Positions 1-9,413 of a stretch of DNA of 32,160 nucleotides are shown here, piece by piece. Position numbers and translations under genes: made by a program. Position 1 is the stretch's first letter. The number at the start of each line of letters is the position of its first letter. Origin of the DNA: Mariniphaga sp. (GTDB taxonomy: Bacteria; Bacteroidota; Bacteroidia; Bacteroidales; Prolixibacteraceae); the NCBI GenBank assembly GCA_019429205.1, contig JAHYIT010000038.1, positions 1-32,160 on the forward strand, written 5' to 3'. Below the pieces are notes generated by a model, which was not told the origin of the DNA, made no database searches, and saw only the letters and a program-made list of their open reading frames with translations.

Positions 1-5
1 TTTAG

Positions 6-91
6 TTGGTCCCGAGCATTCGGGAGCAAAAGTGCAGTTGGCAAAATGACTTGCTCCCGATTACTCGGGACCAATTGCTTTTTGCCAACTT
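6..91. repeat. Inverted-repeat hairpin element
   Basis: Two 24-base arms at 6-29 and 51-74 are reverse complements with two mismatches. Each arm itself contains a small palindrome of the form CCCGAgcatTCGGG. The loop holds GTTGGCAAAA, which can pair with TTTTTGCCAAC at 81-91, so an alternative fold is possible. It lies just upstream of the gamma-glutamyltransferase gene. It could be a dispersed intergenic palindrome or the terminator of a gene left of the window; there is no clear T-run after the stem, so I favour the repeat. Confidence 0.6.
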
Positions 92-145
92 ACATAAATG
101 TATAAATTTATCCCGTTTTTAGTATAAATATAAAAGTTCCCAAAA

Positions 146-1834
146 ATGAAAAAATGTGCGTTTTCAATTCTGATGGTTTTTTGTTCCTTTTCCCTCTTTT
201 CGCAAGACCGGATTACCGGCGTCCAATTTGCCACCCGCAGCGAAGTAATTGCCCAAAACGGTATAGCCTGCACCAGTCAGCCGCTTGCTACCCAGGTTGC
301 ACTGGATATTTTAAAATCTGGTGGAAATGCCATTGATGCAGCCATTGCAGCCAATGCAGCGCTTGGGTTGATGGAGCCCACCGGGAACGGTATTGGAGGC
401 GACCTTTTTGCTATGGTGTGGGATGCCAAAACCCAAAAACTTTACGGATTGAATGCCAGCGGACGCTCGCCGTATGAACTCACCCTCGACTATTTCAAAG
501 AAAACGGCTACGAAAAAATTCCTTCGCACGGGCCACTTTCGGTTTCAGTTCCGGGGTGTGTGGATGGCTGGTTTGAACTGCATAATAAATTTGGAAAACT
601 TTCAATGCCTGAAATTCTTGCTCCGGCAATTAACTATGCAAGAAACGGTTTCCCTGTTTCCGAACTGATTGCTTATTACTGGGACCGGAATGCACGAATT
701 TTGCAAAAATACCCCGGTTTTGAAGAAATATTTATGCCCGGAGGGAAAGCACCTGCCAAAGGCGAAATATTTAAAAACCCATACCTGGCCAATACCCTTG
801 AACAAATTGCACACGAAGGCCGCGACGTTTTTTACAAAGGAGAAATGGCGCAAAAAATGGTGGATTACCTGAGCGCACAGGGTGGATTTTTTACCATGAA
901 GGATTTTGAAGACCACACTTCGGAATGGGTGGAACCCGTTTCAACCAACTACCGTGGTTACGATGTGTGGGAACTGCCCCCCAACGGACAAGGAATTGCC
1001 GCTTTGCAAATGTTGAATATTCTCGAAAACTACGACATTGGCAGCATGGGTTTTGGTTCTCCGGAATACATGCACCTGTTCATTGAAGCCAAAAAACTGG
1101 CCTTTGAAGACCGGGCCAAATTTTATTCTGACCCCGATTTTAATGAACTTCCAATAGAACAGCTTATTTCTAAAAGCTACGGAAAAGAACGGGCAAAATT
1201 GATAAATCAGAACCGGGCAGGTCGAAATTATCCCGCCGGTGAACCAGATACCTACAATACCATTTATCTCACCACGGCAGACAAAGACGGGAATATGGTT
1301 TCACTCATTCAAAGCAATTTCAGGGGTATGGGCTCGGGAATGACCCCCGGCAAACTGGGATTTGTTTTACAGGATCGCGGTGAGTTGTTTGCTTTGGAAG
1401 CAGGGCACATGAATGTTTATGAACCACACAAACGTCCTTTTCATACCATCATCCCTGCATTTATCACTAAAGAAGGAAAACCTTTTATAAGCTTCGGGGT
1501 TATGGGTGGCGATATGCAGCCGCAGGGCCACGTGCAGATTGTTTGCAATATCATCGATTTTGGAATGAATCTGCAGGAAGCCGGCGATGCACCCCGCATT
1601 CAGCACACGGGCTCGAGCCAGCCCACCGGCGAAAAAATGACTGATGGCGGTGAAGTTACCCTGGAAACCGGTTTTTCGTATCAAACCATTCGAAGTCTGA
1701 TGGAAAAAGGTCACAAAATCAGTTTTGCCAATGGACCGTACGGCGGTTACCAGGCTATTATGTGGAACGAGAAAAACAAGGTGTATTACGGCGCTTCAGA
1801 ATCGAGAAAAGACGGACAGGCAGCAGGTTTTTAA
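146..1834 (+). CDS. ggt: Gamma-glutamyltransferase (exported)
   Basis: Members of this N-terminal-nucleophile family cleave the gamma-glutamyl bond of glutathione and related compounds in the periplasm and self-process into two subunits. The 562-residue product starts with a signal peptide (about residues 1-20, ending SLFSQ). The conserved NGIGGDLF segment is near residues 81-88. The small-subunit start is expected at Thr372, within NTIYLTTADKDGN, which aligns with the TTHYSVVDKDGN processing site of E. coli GGT. A conserved glycine-rich segment GVMGGDMQPQGHVQ lies near residue 451. The form of the motif resembles the YwrD-like branch, so the exact donor substrate is uncertain. The ATG at 146 is preceded by an AT-rich leader without a Shine-Dalgarno motif. 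The stop overlaps the stop of the convergent next gene by four bases. Confidence 0.93.
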   Translation: MKKCAFSILMVFCSFSLFSQDRITGVQFATRSEVIAQNGIACTSQPLATQVALDILKSGGNAIDAAIAANAALGLMEPTGNGIGGDLFAMVWDAKTQKLYGLNASGRSPYELTLDYFKENGYEKIPSHGPLSVSVPGCVDGWFELHNKFGKLSMPEILAPAINYARNGFPVSELIAYYWDRNARILQKYPGFEEIFMPGGKAPAKGEIFKNPYLANTLEQIAHEGRDVFYKGEMAQKMVDYLSAQGGFFTMKDFEDHTSEWVEPVSTNYRGYDVWELPPNGQGIAALQMLNILENYDIGSMGFGSPEYMHLFIEAKKLAFEDRAKFYSDPDFNELPIEQLISKSYGKERAKLINQNRAGRNYPAGEPDTYNTIYLTTADKDGNMVSLIQSNFRGMGSGMTPGKLGFVLQDRGELFALEAGHMNVYEPHKRPFHTIIPAFITKEGKPFISFGVMGGDMQPQGHVQIVCNIIDFGMNLQEAGDAPRIQHTGSSQPTGEKMTDGGEVTLETGFSYQTIRSLMEKGHKISFANGPYGGYQAIMWNEKNKVYYGASESRKDGQAAGF

Positions 1835-2094
1835 TGAACATCGAAAACATTTTTTTTCATTTCTCTTTCATACGAACATTTTAAGTGATAACTGATTAGG
1901 TATTCAACCTGGTTTTCAGGCAATTTAGAGATGTATTTCCAACGTTCAGCCCCCGGTTTGTTGCGGATACTTTTAAACGGACAATTTTCTATTGGAAAAT
2001 TTAACGGGCAGCCGTTAGCCACTCCAAAAAGCCAGATTCTTTTATCGTCTAAGTTCACCGTTTCGACAAGGATTTGTTGAAAAGGTATTTTCAC
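1831..2094 (-). CDS. Small conserved hypothetical protein with CP..CPF cysteines
   Basis: This 87-residue protein is not one I can name with a function. It contains GCPLNFPIENCPFKSIR, two Cys-Pro pairs eight residues apart, followed by an ER-W segment and a late Cys in LKCSYERE. The pattern CP-CPF-IR-ER-H-C resembles small Bacteroidota proteins I recall as uncharacterised, so I think it is real. Three spaced cysteines could bind a metal, but no canonical zinc ribbon is present. Its stop codon overlaps the ggt stop on the other strand (1831-1834), an economical convergent arrangement. There is no signal peptide or membrane segment, so a cytosolic location is expected. Confidence 0.65.
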   Translation of the reverse strand: MKIPFQQILVETVNLDDKRIWLFGVANGCPLNFPIENCPFKSIRNKPGAERWKYISKLPENQVEYLISYHLKCSYEREMKKNVFDVH

Positions 2095-2184
2095 AATTCT
2101 ATCAGAAAATCTGAATTATCTTTAATACAATAATACTTTGTTTATTTTTTTGTATTTTGGAAACAAATTTTTAATAACCAATTA

Positions 2185-3222
2185 ATGAAAAATCTACACT
2201 GGAAATCTGAAAAATATTACTCTGCGATTAAAATTCTGGCTCTTTTTTTTGGAACTTTTTTTACCCTCTCATGTTCCTTTGAACAACCCCAAATAATAAC
2301 CGTCAGCGGCCCCATATCAGATGGAGAAATGGGAAAAACACTGCATCATGAACATTTGCTGGTAGATTTTATTGGCGCCGACAGCACAGGCTATCATCGC
2401 TGGAATAAAGACAGTGTTGTGGCAAAAGTTCTTCCTTATCTTTTGGAAATTAAGCAACTGGGATACAAAACCCTCGTTGAATGTACTCCGGCCTATCTTG
2501 GACGCGATCCGGAACTATTAAAAATTCTTACTGAAAAATCGGGAATCCAGCTTATTACCAATACCGGATATTACAGCGCTGTTGATGCCAAATTTCTTCC
2601 GCCACATGCTTTTACCGAATCTGCAGAAGAACTGGCCCAGCGCTGGATTGAAGAATCACAAAACGGAATTGAAGGAACGGGTGTTTTTCCGGGATTTATA
2701 AAAATTGCGGTGGAAAGAAAATCGCTGGAGGCCATTCATGAAAAAATCGTGAAAGCCGCCTGTATTACTCACAAAGCTACCGGACTCACGATTATGTCGC
2801 ACACCGGACCAGCCATACCCGCAATTGAACAACTCGAAATACTGGAAAAAAACGGAATTCATTCTTCAGCCTTTATCTGGACTCATGCCCAAAATGAACC
2901 AGATAATAAAAAACATATTGATGCAGCCCGAAAAGGAGCCTGGATTGCTTTCGATAATTTTTCTGAAAAACAACTTAACAGGTATGTAAAATTTGCCCTG
3001 GAAATGAAAAAAGAAGGATTACTTCAAAAGGTACTGTTTTCGCATGATGCCGGTTGGTACAGGCCCGGCGAACCTAACGGAGGAGAATTTCAAGGTTTTA
3101 CCGGTATTGATGAATTACTTATTCCTGCACTTGGCAAAAACGGCCTCAGTCAGCAAGATATCCATCAACTGTTTGTTTTGAACCCGGCTGAAGCATTTAA
3201 GGTAAAACAAAGGATTCTTTAA
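2185..3222 (+). CDS. Phosphotriesterase-family lipoprotein hydrolase
   Basis: A 345-residue member of the amidohydrolase superfamily, phosphotriesterase (Php) branch. It carries the expected binuclear metal ligands: the HxH pair His55/His57 in TLHHEHLLVDF, the lysine that is carboxylated in this family (Lys173 in GFIKIAVE), His206 in MSHTGPA, His234 in WTHAQNE and Asp288 in FSHDAGW. The N-terminus is a long hydrophobic segment ending LSC, so Cys30 is a probable lipidation site and the enzyme would sit on an outer or inner membrane. Most bacterial Php homologues are cytosolic, so the lipid anchor is notable. The true substrate is unknown; lactones or phosphoesters are typical for relatives. 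ATG at 2185 follows an AT-rich leader. Confidence 0.88.
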   Translation: MKNLHWKSEKYYSAIKILALFFGTFFTLSCSFEQPQIITVSGPISDGEMGKTLHHEHLLVDFIGADSTGYHRWNKDSVVAKVLPYLLEIKQLGYKTLVECTPAYLGRDPELLKILTEKSGIQLITNTGYYSAVDAKFLPPHAFTESAEELAQRWIEESQNGIEGTGVFPGFIKIAVERKSLEAIHEKIVKAACITHKATGLTIMSHTGPAIPAIEQLEILEKNGIHSSAFIWTHAQNEPDNKKHIDAARKGAWIAFDNFSEKQLNRYVKFALEMKKEGLLQKVLFSHDAGWYRPGEPNGGEFQGFTGIDELLIPALGKNGLSQQDIHQLFVLNPAEAFKVKQRIL

Positions 3223-3341
3223 ACCCAGTTTAAAATACTTATAACAAGTTCAATTCCTGCAATTTTTATGTTTTACAATATTTCTCCAAACAAGCACAAC
3301 CCAATTTTCGTATATTGTAAACGGAAGAAATAATATAAAAA

Positions 3342-4208
3342 ATGAGATACAGAACAAATAACATTTTAGCACTGGTACCTCCCACCGCGGAAGGAGAAAA
3401 CATTTTAAATCAGGGTTTATTTTTCAGGCAGCACCTTGGAATGAGTCTTTTTATTTACCATATTATAAAAAAACCTGCTCTGTTTAAAAGAATTATTCTT
3501 CCCAAACAGACTATAATAACGAAAAACGATGCCCTAAATTCGCTTCAAAGATTTGTTTCCAATATTGCCCCACCTGAAGATTTGAAAAACTTAACGTACA
3601 GAATAAAATCAGGTTCTCCTCTCCCGGTTCTTCTTAAACAATCGAAAAACGGAGGTTACGAATTTATAATGGTTGATAAAGATAAAAACGGATGCGGCCT
3701 TGAAACCGATGAATTCGATAAACTTATCAGCCGATCCAATTGCCCCGTAATGGCTCTCAATCATGGTCATGAGATGAATCATGTTAAAAAAATTGTTATT
3801 CCTGTTGATATTTCACAATCTACCCAGAAAAAATTACTATGGGCCACCTATTTTGCAAAAAAATTCAATGCCAAAATTTCTATCGTTTCTGTACTGGGAA
3901 TAAATATTGAAACAAAACAAAGTTTGGCCTGGCGAAATGCTGAAAAATTAAAACACATGCTTATGCAACGCGGAATTGAATGTGAGGTGGAAATTTTAAA
4001 AGCTATCGGAAAGGAAAAACATACATTGATTTTAGAATATATTGAAAAGGAAAAGCCGGGACTTGTAATCATAAGAACTCATCAGAAATCAAAATTATTT
4101 GGAGTACAAATTGGGAAGTTTGTTTCGGAAATAATACATGGCTGTTCCATGCCGGTTTTTGCGGTAACCAAATTAATGCATCCTATGCCAGTGGATTTTG
4201 AACTGTAA
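3342..4208 (+). CDS. Tandem universal stress protein (UspA-like)
   Basis: A 288-residue protein with two UspA-type alpha/beta domains. The first spans about residues 1-140 (ending NCPVMALNHGH). The second covers about 145-280, starting VKKIVIPVDIS and ending GCSMPVFAVTK. Each domain ends in the typical CPVMA/MPVFAV strand. The nucleotide-binding glycine motif of the second domain (FGVQIGKFVSEIIHG) deviates from the canonical G2xG9xGS, so ATP binding is doubtful. Members are cytosolic and are induced under stress or anaerobiosis; the specific role cannot be read from sequence. It stands alone, with a 119-base gap from the upstream lipoprotein gene, and converges on the next gene. Confidence 0.85.
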   Translation: MRYRTNNILALVPPTAEGENILNQGLFFRQHLGMSLFIYHIIKKPALFKRIILPKQTIITKNDALNSLQRFVSNIAPPEDLKNLTYRIKSGSPLPVLLKQSKNGGYEFIMVDKDKNGCGLETDEFDKLISRSNCPVMALNHGHEMNHVKKIVIPVDISQSTQKKLLWATYFAKKFNAKISIVSVLGINIETKQSLAWRNAEKLKHMLMQRGIECEVEILKAIGKEKHTLILEYIEKEKPGLVIIRTHQKSKLFGVQIGKFVSEIIHGCSMPVFAVTKLMHPMPVDFEL

Positions 4209-4220
4209 ATGAAACTTTTT

Positions 4221-4706
4221 TTAAAATCCTTTTCTCTTCATCAGTTTATCCAGTTCAGTCCATTTTTTTCCTTTGCTGAAAATGGCAGCTTTTTCAGGTT
4301 CCATATTTTCAACTAAAACCTGGTACATCCCCAACCGTTTTATCCGTTTTTTCAAAATGGCATGTTCCTTATTTTCTTCGGCCACCATGCCGGCATATAA
4401 AACATTAAACCAAATTTCAATTTCAAGAACATCATGTTTATAATGTAAGCTGAGTAAAGCTATCAGTTTCAAAATATCAGCATTAATTTCAGCATTTGTA
4501 CGGTTGTAAATGGTTAAAAAATCAGTATAAATTTGGGAGGCACCATAAATTTCGCTCAACTTTTTAAGACGTGAAAAATACTGAAGATCCGCGGGAGCAA
4601 AACGTTCCCCATTGGTTCGGGTAACATAAACGCACCAGTCATCAAATTTACCCCTGTCAAATTCTATTATCCCTCCGTGTCTAAACTGGTTAATTTTTGT
4701 TGGCAT
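4221..4706 (-). CDS. Conserved hypothetical protein (161 aa)
   Basis: I do not know a function for this protein. It is soluble, 161 residues, with no signal peptide or membrane segment. It begins with a short beta-rich portion containing FDRGKFDDWCVYVTR and continues as mostly helical sequence. Highly conserved-looking stretches are KFDDWCVYV, GMVAEENKEHAILKKRIKRLG and FSKGKKWTELD, which I recall from uncharacterised Bacteroidota proteins of the same length. The basic ILKKRIKRLG and FSKGKKW segments could contact nucleic acid, but that is speculation. It converges with the universal stress gene and is divergent from enolase, with about 300 bases between the two starts. Confidence 0.75.
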   Translation of the reverse strand: MPTKINQFRHGGIIEFDRGKFDDWCVYVTRTNGERFAPADLQYFSRLKKLSEIYGASQIYTDFLTIYNRTNAEINADILKLIALLSLHYKHDVLEIEIWFNVLYAGMVAEENKEHAILKKRIKRLGMYQVLVENMEPEKAAIFSKGKKWTELDKLMKRKGF

Positions 4707-4915
4707 GTCAGTGTTTTTGAATCTCGAAATATAAAGAATTAAAATTTCCTGAAAAACAAAAAAATTCCGTTACCTCAATTTGATAATTAAACTTTTTTTC
4801 AAAGGTCTGAATTCTGTAAATTTTCTGTCGCCAAAATTCAACTTTCAGGTTAACCTTATATGAAATATCCTCTATCTTATTTAAAGGCCACGTAATGGGA
4901 ACGGAACATTTTTCG

Positions 4916-4923
4916 TATCTTTG
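4916..4923 (+). promoter_or_regulatory. Candidate -7 box of the enolase promoter
   Basis: TATCTTTG matches the Bacteroidota -7 consensus TAnnTTTG exactly, about 80 bases before the enolase start. No convincing -33 TTG element is seen at the usual 19-21 base spacing. A transcript from here would have a leader of about 75 bases. The rest of 4707-5004 holds no gene that I can support. Confidence 0.5.
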
Positions 4924-4977
4924 AACTGCATTTGGCAAATCAGTTTAACGGGCTGATTTTCTGACTAAAACAAATAG

Positions 4978-6306
<1,329 letters not shown>

Positions 6307-6327
6307 TTTCAATTAAATAGACCTGAG

Positions 6328-6358
6328 GCCGTCTTTCGAAAGGAGGACGGCTTTTTTT
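6328..6358 (+). terminator. Intrinsic terminator after enolase
   Basis: GCCGTC at 6328-6333 pairs with GACGGC at 6346-6351, with CTTTCGAAAG inside the loop able to extend pairing. Seven T residues follow at 6352-6358. It ends the enolase transcript seven bases before the stop of the convergent DUF349 gene. Confidence 0.88.
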
Positions 6359-6364
6359 GTGCAG

Positions 6365-8644
6365 TTATTCTTCTGAATGATCCATTTCGTCAATTACTCT
6401 GATTTTATCTTTAAGCAACTCAATTTTCTCCCTGGTTTGCTCAATTTGCCGTTTTACATCATTAATCAAAGTTTCAGCATTTTTTGATTTGGCAAAAAAT
6501 CCGATGTTATTATCCAGCAGAACAAGGTCATTCTCCAACTGTTTTAGCTTGTTCATATATTTATCGCGTTCAAGGCGCATTTTATTCTGTCCACGCGACG
6601 ACTCGGAAAATGAAGCCATTTTTGTTCTGAATTTAAGCAGATTACGCTTCGATTCATCAAGATTTAAGTCATCAAACAATTTATTAATGGCATCCCTGAA
6701 TTTTTTCTGAATTTCATCTTTCTTCCTGATTGGGACATGCCCGACTTCAGTCCACCGACGCTGGAAATCTTTTAAAATTTTCAGGTTTTCATCTGCATCG
6801 CCTGCCGATTTAAAATTTTCAACCTCTTTAATCAGTTGTTCTTTTTCTTTCAGATTATCTCCCTGTTCAGAATCAATACTTGAAAAATGTTCCGATTTTT
6901 TGTCGAAGAAATAATCGCAGGCCGCCCTGAAACGTTTCCAAAGTGCATCGGAATGTTTGCGTGGAACAGGGCCGATTTCCTTCCATTGCTTTTGAACGTT
7001 AATAAGATCCTGGGTTGTTTTCCGCCAGTCGTCACTGTCCTTTAATGCTTCAGCCTGCATACACAGGTCAATTTTTAACTGAAGGTTATTCTGCTGCAGT
7101 TCCTTGTTTTTGGCGTAAAACTCGCGTTTTTTATCAAAAAATTTATCGCAGCCTTCCCTAAAACGTTTATAAATTTTGTTGTTGTCCTTACGCGGTGCAA
7201 ATCCTATGGTTCGCCACAACCTTTGCAGATTTACCATTTCCTTAGATTTTTCACCCCACTCTTTGTGCGTTGCCAATTCCAATTCGTTAATCTCCTCCAC
7301 CTGTTCGCAGAGTGTACGTTTTGCATCCAGGTTTTTCTTTTGTTCAGCCTTGCGGCTTTCAAAATATTCCTGATGTTTTTTATTTATTTTGGCAGTAGCT
7401 GCTTTAAACCGGTCCCAAATATCATCTTTGTTTTCCCGCGGCACAGGGCCAATCTCGCGCCAGCGTTCGTGCAATTTTTGTAAATTGTTAAAAGCTGCTA
7501 TGGTATTGGGTTCCAGCAATAATTCCTCGGCTTGTTCGCAGAGCCTGATTTTCATTTCCAGGTTCTTTTTCAAATCAAGGTCGCGCAGCTCTTTATTTAT
7601 TTTTATATAGTCATAAAAATTTTCCACATGAAAATGATAGGTATCCCACAAATCCTTCATTTTTGCCTGCGGAACCAGTCCAATCTCCCGCCAGCGCTGC
7701 TGTAAATCCCTGAAATCCTGGAAAGTTTTATTAATTGATTCTTCTTTGTGGATTAAACCTTTTATCTCCTCAATAATATCGTATTTTACCTGAAGGTTTA
7801 TCTCCTTTTCCTGTTCCAGTTTTTTATTAAACTCGTGCCTGATTTGCCTGTACTGTTTCAGTAAATCTTTTATATCTTGTTCGTAAGGATTTTCTTCCGG
7901 TTCAAACTCATCTTCATTTCCACCTTCTTCCAAAAATTGTTTTTTCTGCTCTTCTGCTTCCTCCTTTACAATCTTGTAAAACGCAGCCTTAATGGTTTCA
8001 ACCTCTTCTCTAATGTCGTGATCGCCATTACTTTCAAGTACCTCGCGCAAGGCATTAATCAAATCAATCTGACTAAAAGTAGAATAATCAGGCTTTTCTT
8101 TTTTTGCAGGCGAAGGTTCCGGCTTTTTCTTTTCCTTTTTCTCTGTTTTTTCTTTACCGGGAACCGGTTCAGCTTCTACTGTTTCTTCTTTTAAAGGTTC
8201 TTTTTCAACACTTGCAGCCTCACTTTCCTTTGAATCGGCAGTTTTGCTTTTCTCTGCTACTTCAGAAGTATCAGGTTGTTCGACTGGTTCAACCGGTTCA
8301 GACTGTTTTTCTGCTACTTCAGTTTTTTCGGCAGGTTCCTCCTGTTTTACTGTTTCGTCAGCAATTTCAACTGCTTCTTCCTGTTTTACTTCAGTTACCA
8401 GCTCCTCCTTTTCGGGTGAAACATCTCCGGATGCTTCTTCTTCTGAATCAACAGTTTCAGTCTTTTTTTCTTCTTCAGAAACAGCAGCTTCCGTTTCAAC
8501 AGGCTTGTTTTCTGTTACAGATTCTTCAGCCTTTTCCTTGTTCCCGATTTTCTCATTCGAAGCAGCAGTTTTGCGTGTTTTTTTCTCCTTTGCATCCTGT
8601 CCGCTTTTTAACCCTTCAGGGTTTTTCAGATCTTTAGGTTCCAT
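6365..8644 (-). CDS. DUF349 repeat protein
   Basis: A 759-residue cytosolic protein common in Bacteroidota. Residues 1 to about 190 are an acidic, low-complexity, Glu/Lys/Val-rich tail, likely disordered. The remainder carries at least five DUF349 repeats, each recognisable by W-R/K-x-I/V-G-x-V/A-P followed by a basic helical stretch: RWREIGLVPQAK, RWREIGPVPRENK, LWRTIGFAPRKD, QWKEIGPVPRKH and RWTEVGHVPIRK. The C-terminus is a coiled coil (ENDLVLLDNNIGFFAK onward). The family has no settled function; all-helical repeats of this kind suggest a scaffold or RNA/protein-binding role. A short palindrome at 8661-8675 lies just upstream of the start. The abundant antisense open frames over the low-complexity tail are composition artefacts. 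Confidence 0.9.
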   Translation of the reverse strand: MEPKDLKNPEGLKSGQDAKEKKTRKTAASNEKIGNKEKAEESVTENKPVETEAAVSEEEKKTETVDSEEEASGDVSPEKEELVTEVKQEEAVEIADETVKQEEPAEKTEVAEKQSEPVEPVEQPDTSEVAEKSKTADSKESEAASVEKEPLKEETVEAEPVPGKEKTEKKEKKKPEPSPAKKEKPDYSTFSQIDLINALREVLESNGDHDIREEVETIKAAFYKIVKEEAEEQKKQFLEEGGNEDEFEPEENPYEQDIKDLLKQYRQIRHEFNKKLEQEKEINLQVKYDIIEEIKGLIHKEESINKTFQDFRDLQQRWREIGLVPQAKMKDLWDTYHFHVENFYDYIKINKELRDLDLKKNLEMKIRLCEQAEELLLEPNTIAAFNNLQKLHERWREIGPVPRENKDDIWDRFKAATAKINKKHQEYFESRKAEQKKNLDAKRTLCEQVEEINELELATHKEWGEKSKEMVNLQRLWRTIGFAPRKDNNKIYKRFREGCDKFFDKKREFYAKNKELQQNNLQLKIDLCMQAEALKDSDDWRKTTQDLINVQKQWKEIGPVPRKHSDALWKRFRAACDYFFDKKSEHFSSIDSEQGDNLKEKEQLIKEVENFKSAGDADENLKILKDFQRRWTEVGHVPIRKKDEIQKKFRDAINKLFDDLNLDESKRNLLKFRTKMASFSESSRGQNKMRLERDKYMNKLKQLENDLVLLDNNIGFFAKSKNAETLINDVKRQIEQTREKIELLKDKIRVIDEMDHSEE

Positions 8645-8975
8645 TTACATAAATTTAAATACCATAAATTATGGTGTGCGTAAAATATTCAGACTACGAA
8701 AATAGGTAATTACACCTTAATACTCAAAGATTTTAAATCAATTTAAAAGGTCGGAGTTTGAATGAACAGTCCCGGAAATCCTGTCGTTAGGCGCAAACTA
8801 AATCAGACATTCACAACTTAATTACGAAATTTATGTTTAAAAACATCTGTAAAAGTTTAATTTTCAACAAAATCAGTTGAATTGAAATTTTGAAAAATGT
8901 CATATAAATATTATTTTATCGGCAAAATTAAAAATCTGATAAACTGTAGAATTAAAAACTAAAACTGCTTGATTG
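8645..8975. other. Intergenic region between divergent DUF349 and ArsC-like genes
   Basis: No gene is supported here. The region is about 70% AT. It contains a perfect palindrome with 7-base arms (ACCATAA-a-TTATGGT, 8661-8675) 17 bases upstream of the DUF349 start, which could be an operator, and a short ATGTTTAAAAACAT palindrome near 8841. No exact TAnnTTTG box was found for either flanking gene, apart from a weak minus-strand match around 8690-8704. Confidence 0.4.
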
Positions 8976-9413
8976 ATGAAGATATTTTTTTTAAGCAACC
9001 AAAATTCGTGCAGAAGCCAAATGGCTGAAGCCATACTGAGAAGCTACGACAAGAATCTGGAAATTTACTCGGCCGGAATAGACCCGGTTGACCATGTAAG
9101 TCCTGTGGCCATTGAGGTAATGGCCGAAATTGATATAAGCCTGAAACCGCAGGTTCCCCAGCATTATTCCAAATTCGACCGCATGGAGTTCGATTACCTG
9201 ATTACCGTAGGTGACGGAACGGCAGAACAATTAAAAGTTCCACCCATTAAATGCAAACGAAAAATGCATCTGGGCTTTCATAATCCCTATAAAAACGCTA
9301 AAAACAAAGAAGAGATCAGGCAAAAATGCCGTGAAATCAGGGATGAAATTAAAACCGAAATGGATTATTTTTACCACCGCATTTTAAAAAAACAGATAGA
9401 AAAATCAGTCTAA
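8976..9413 (+). CDS. ArsC / low-molecular-weight phosphatase fold protein, catalytically degenerate
   Basis: The 145-residue product has the fold signature of thioredoxin-coupled arsenate reductases and low-molecular-weight tyrosine phosphatases: a P-loop near the N-terminus, SAGIDP, FDYLITV, and HLGFHNP near the C-terminus. The active site is altered. The P-loop reads LSNQNSCRSQMAE where the family has LCTGNSCRSQMAE, so the nucleophilic Cys is Ser7 (codon AGC). The region that carries the two redox cysteines reads ITVGDGTAEQLKVPP, with neither Cys. The general acid Asp of GF(E/D)DP is Asn. The reading frame is intact and otherwise well conserved, which argues for a binding or regulatory role. 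ATG 8976 is chosen; an in-frame TTG lies one codon upstream. Its stop overlaps the convergent M24 gene by four bases. Confidence 0.85.
   Translation: MKIFFLSNQNSCRSQMAEAILRSYDKNLEIYSAGIDPVDHVSPVAIEVMAEIDISLKPQVPQHYSKFDRMEFDYLITVGDGTAEQLKVPPIKCKRKMHLGFHNPYKNAKNKEEIRQKCREIRDEIKTEMDYFYHRILKKQIEKSV

Noticed and set aside
4708-4938. Minus-strand open frame of 76 codons before enolase
   Set aside because: It overlaps the enolase -7 box, has no recognisable domain and an unusual aromatic-rich composition; more likely the non-coding leader.
8104-8705. Long plus-strand frames over the DUF349 gene
   Set aside because: They lie antisense to the acidic low-complexity tail and consist of Phe/Leu/Gln or Ser runs, a mirror of the coding bias.
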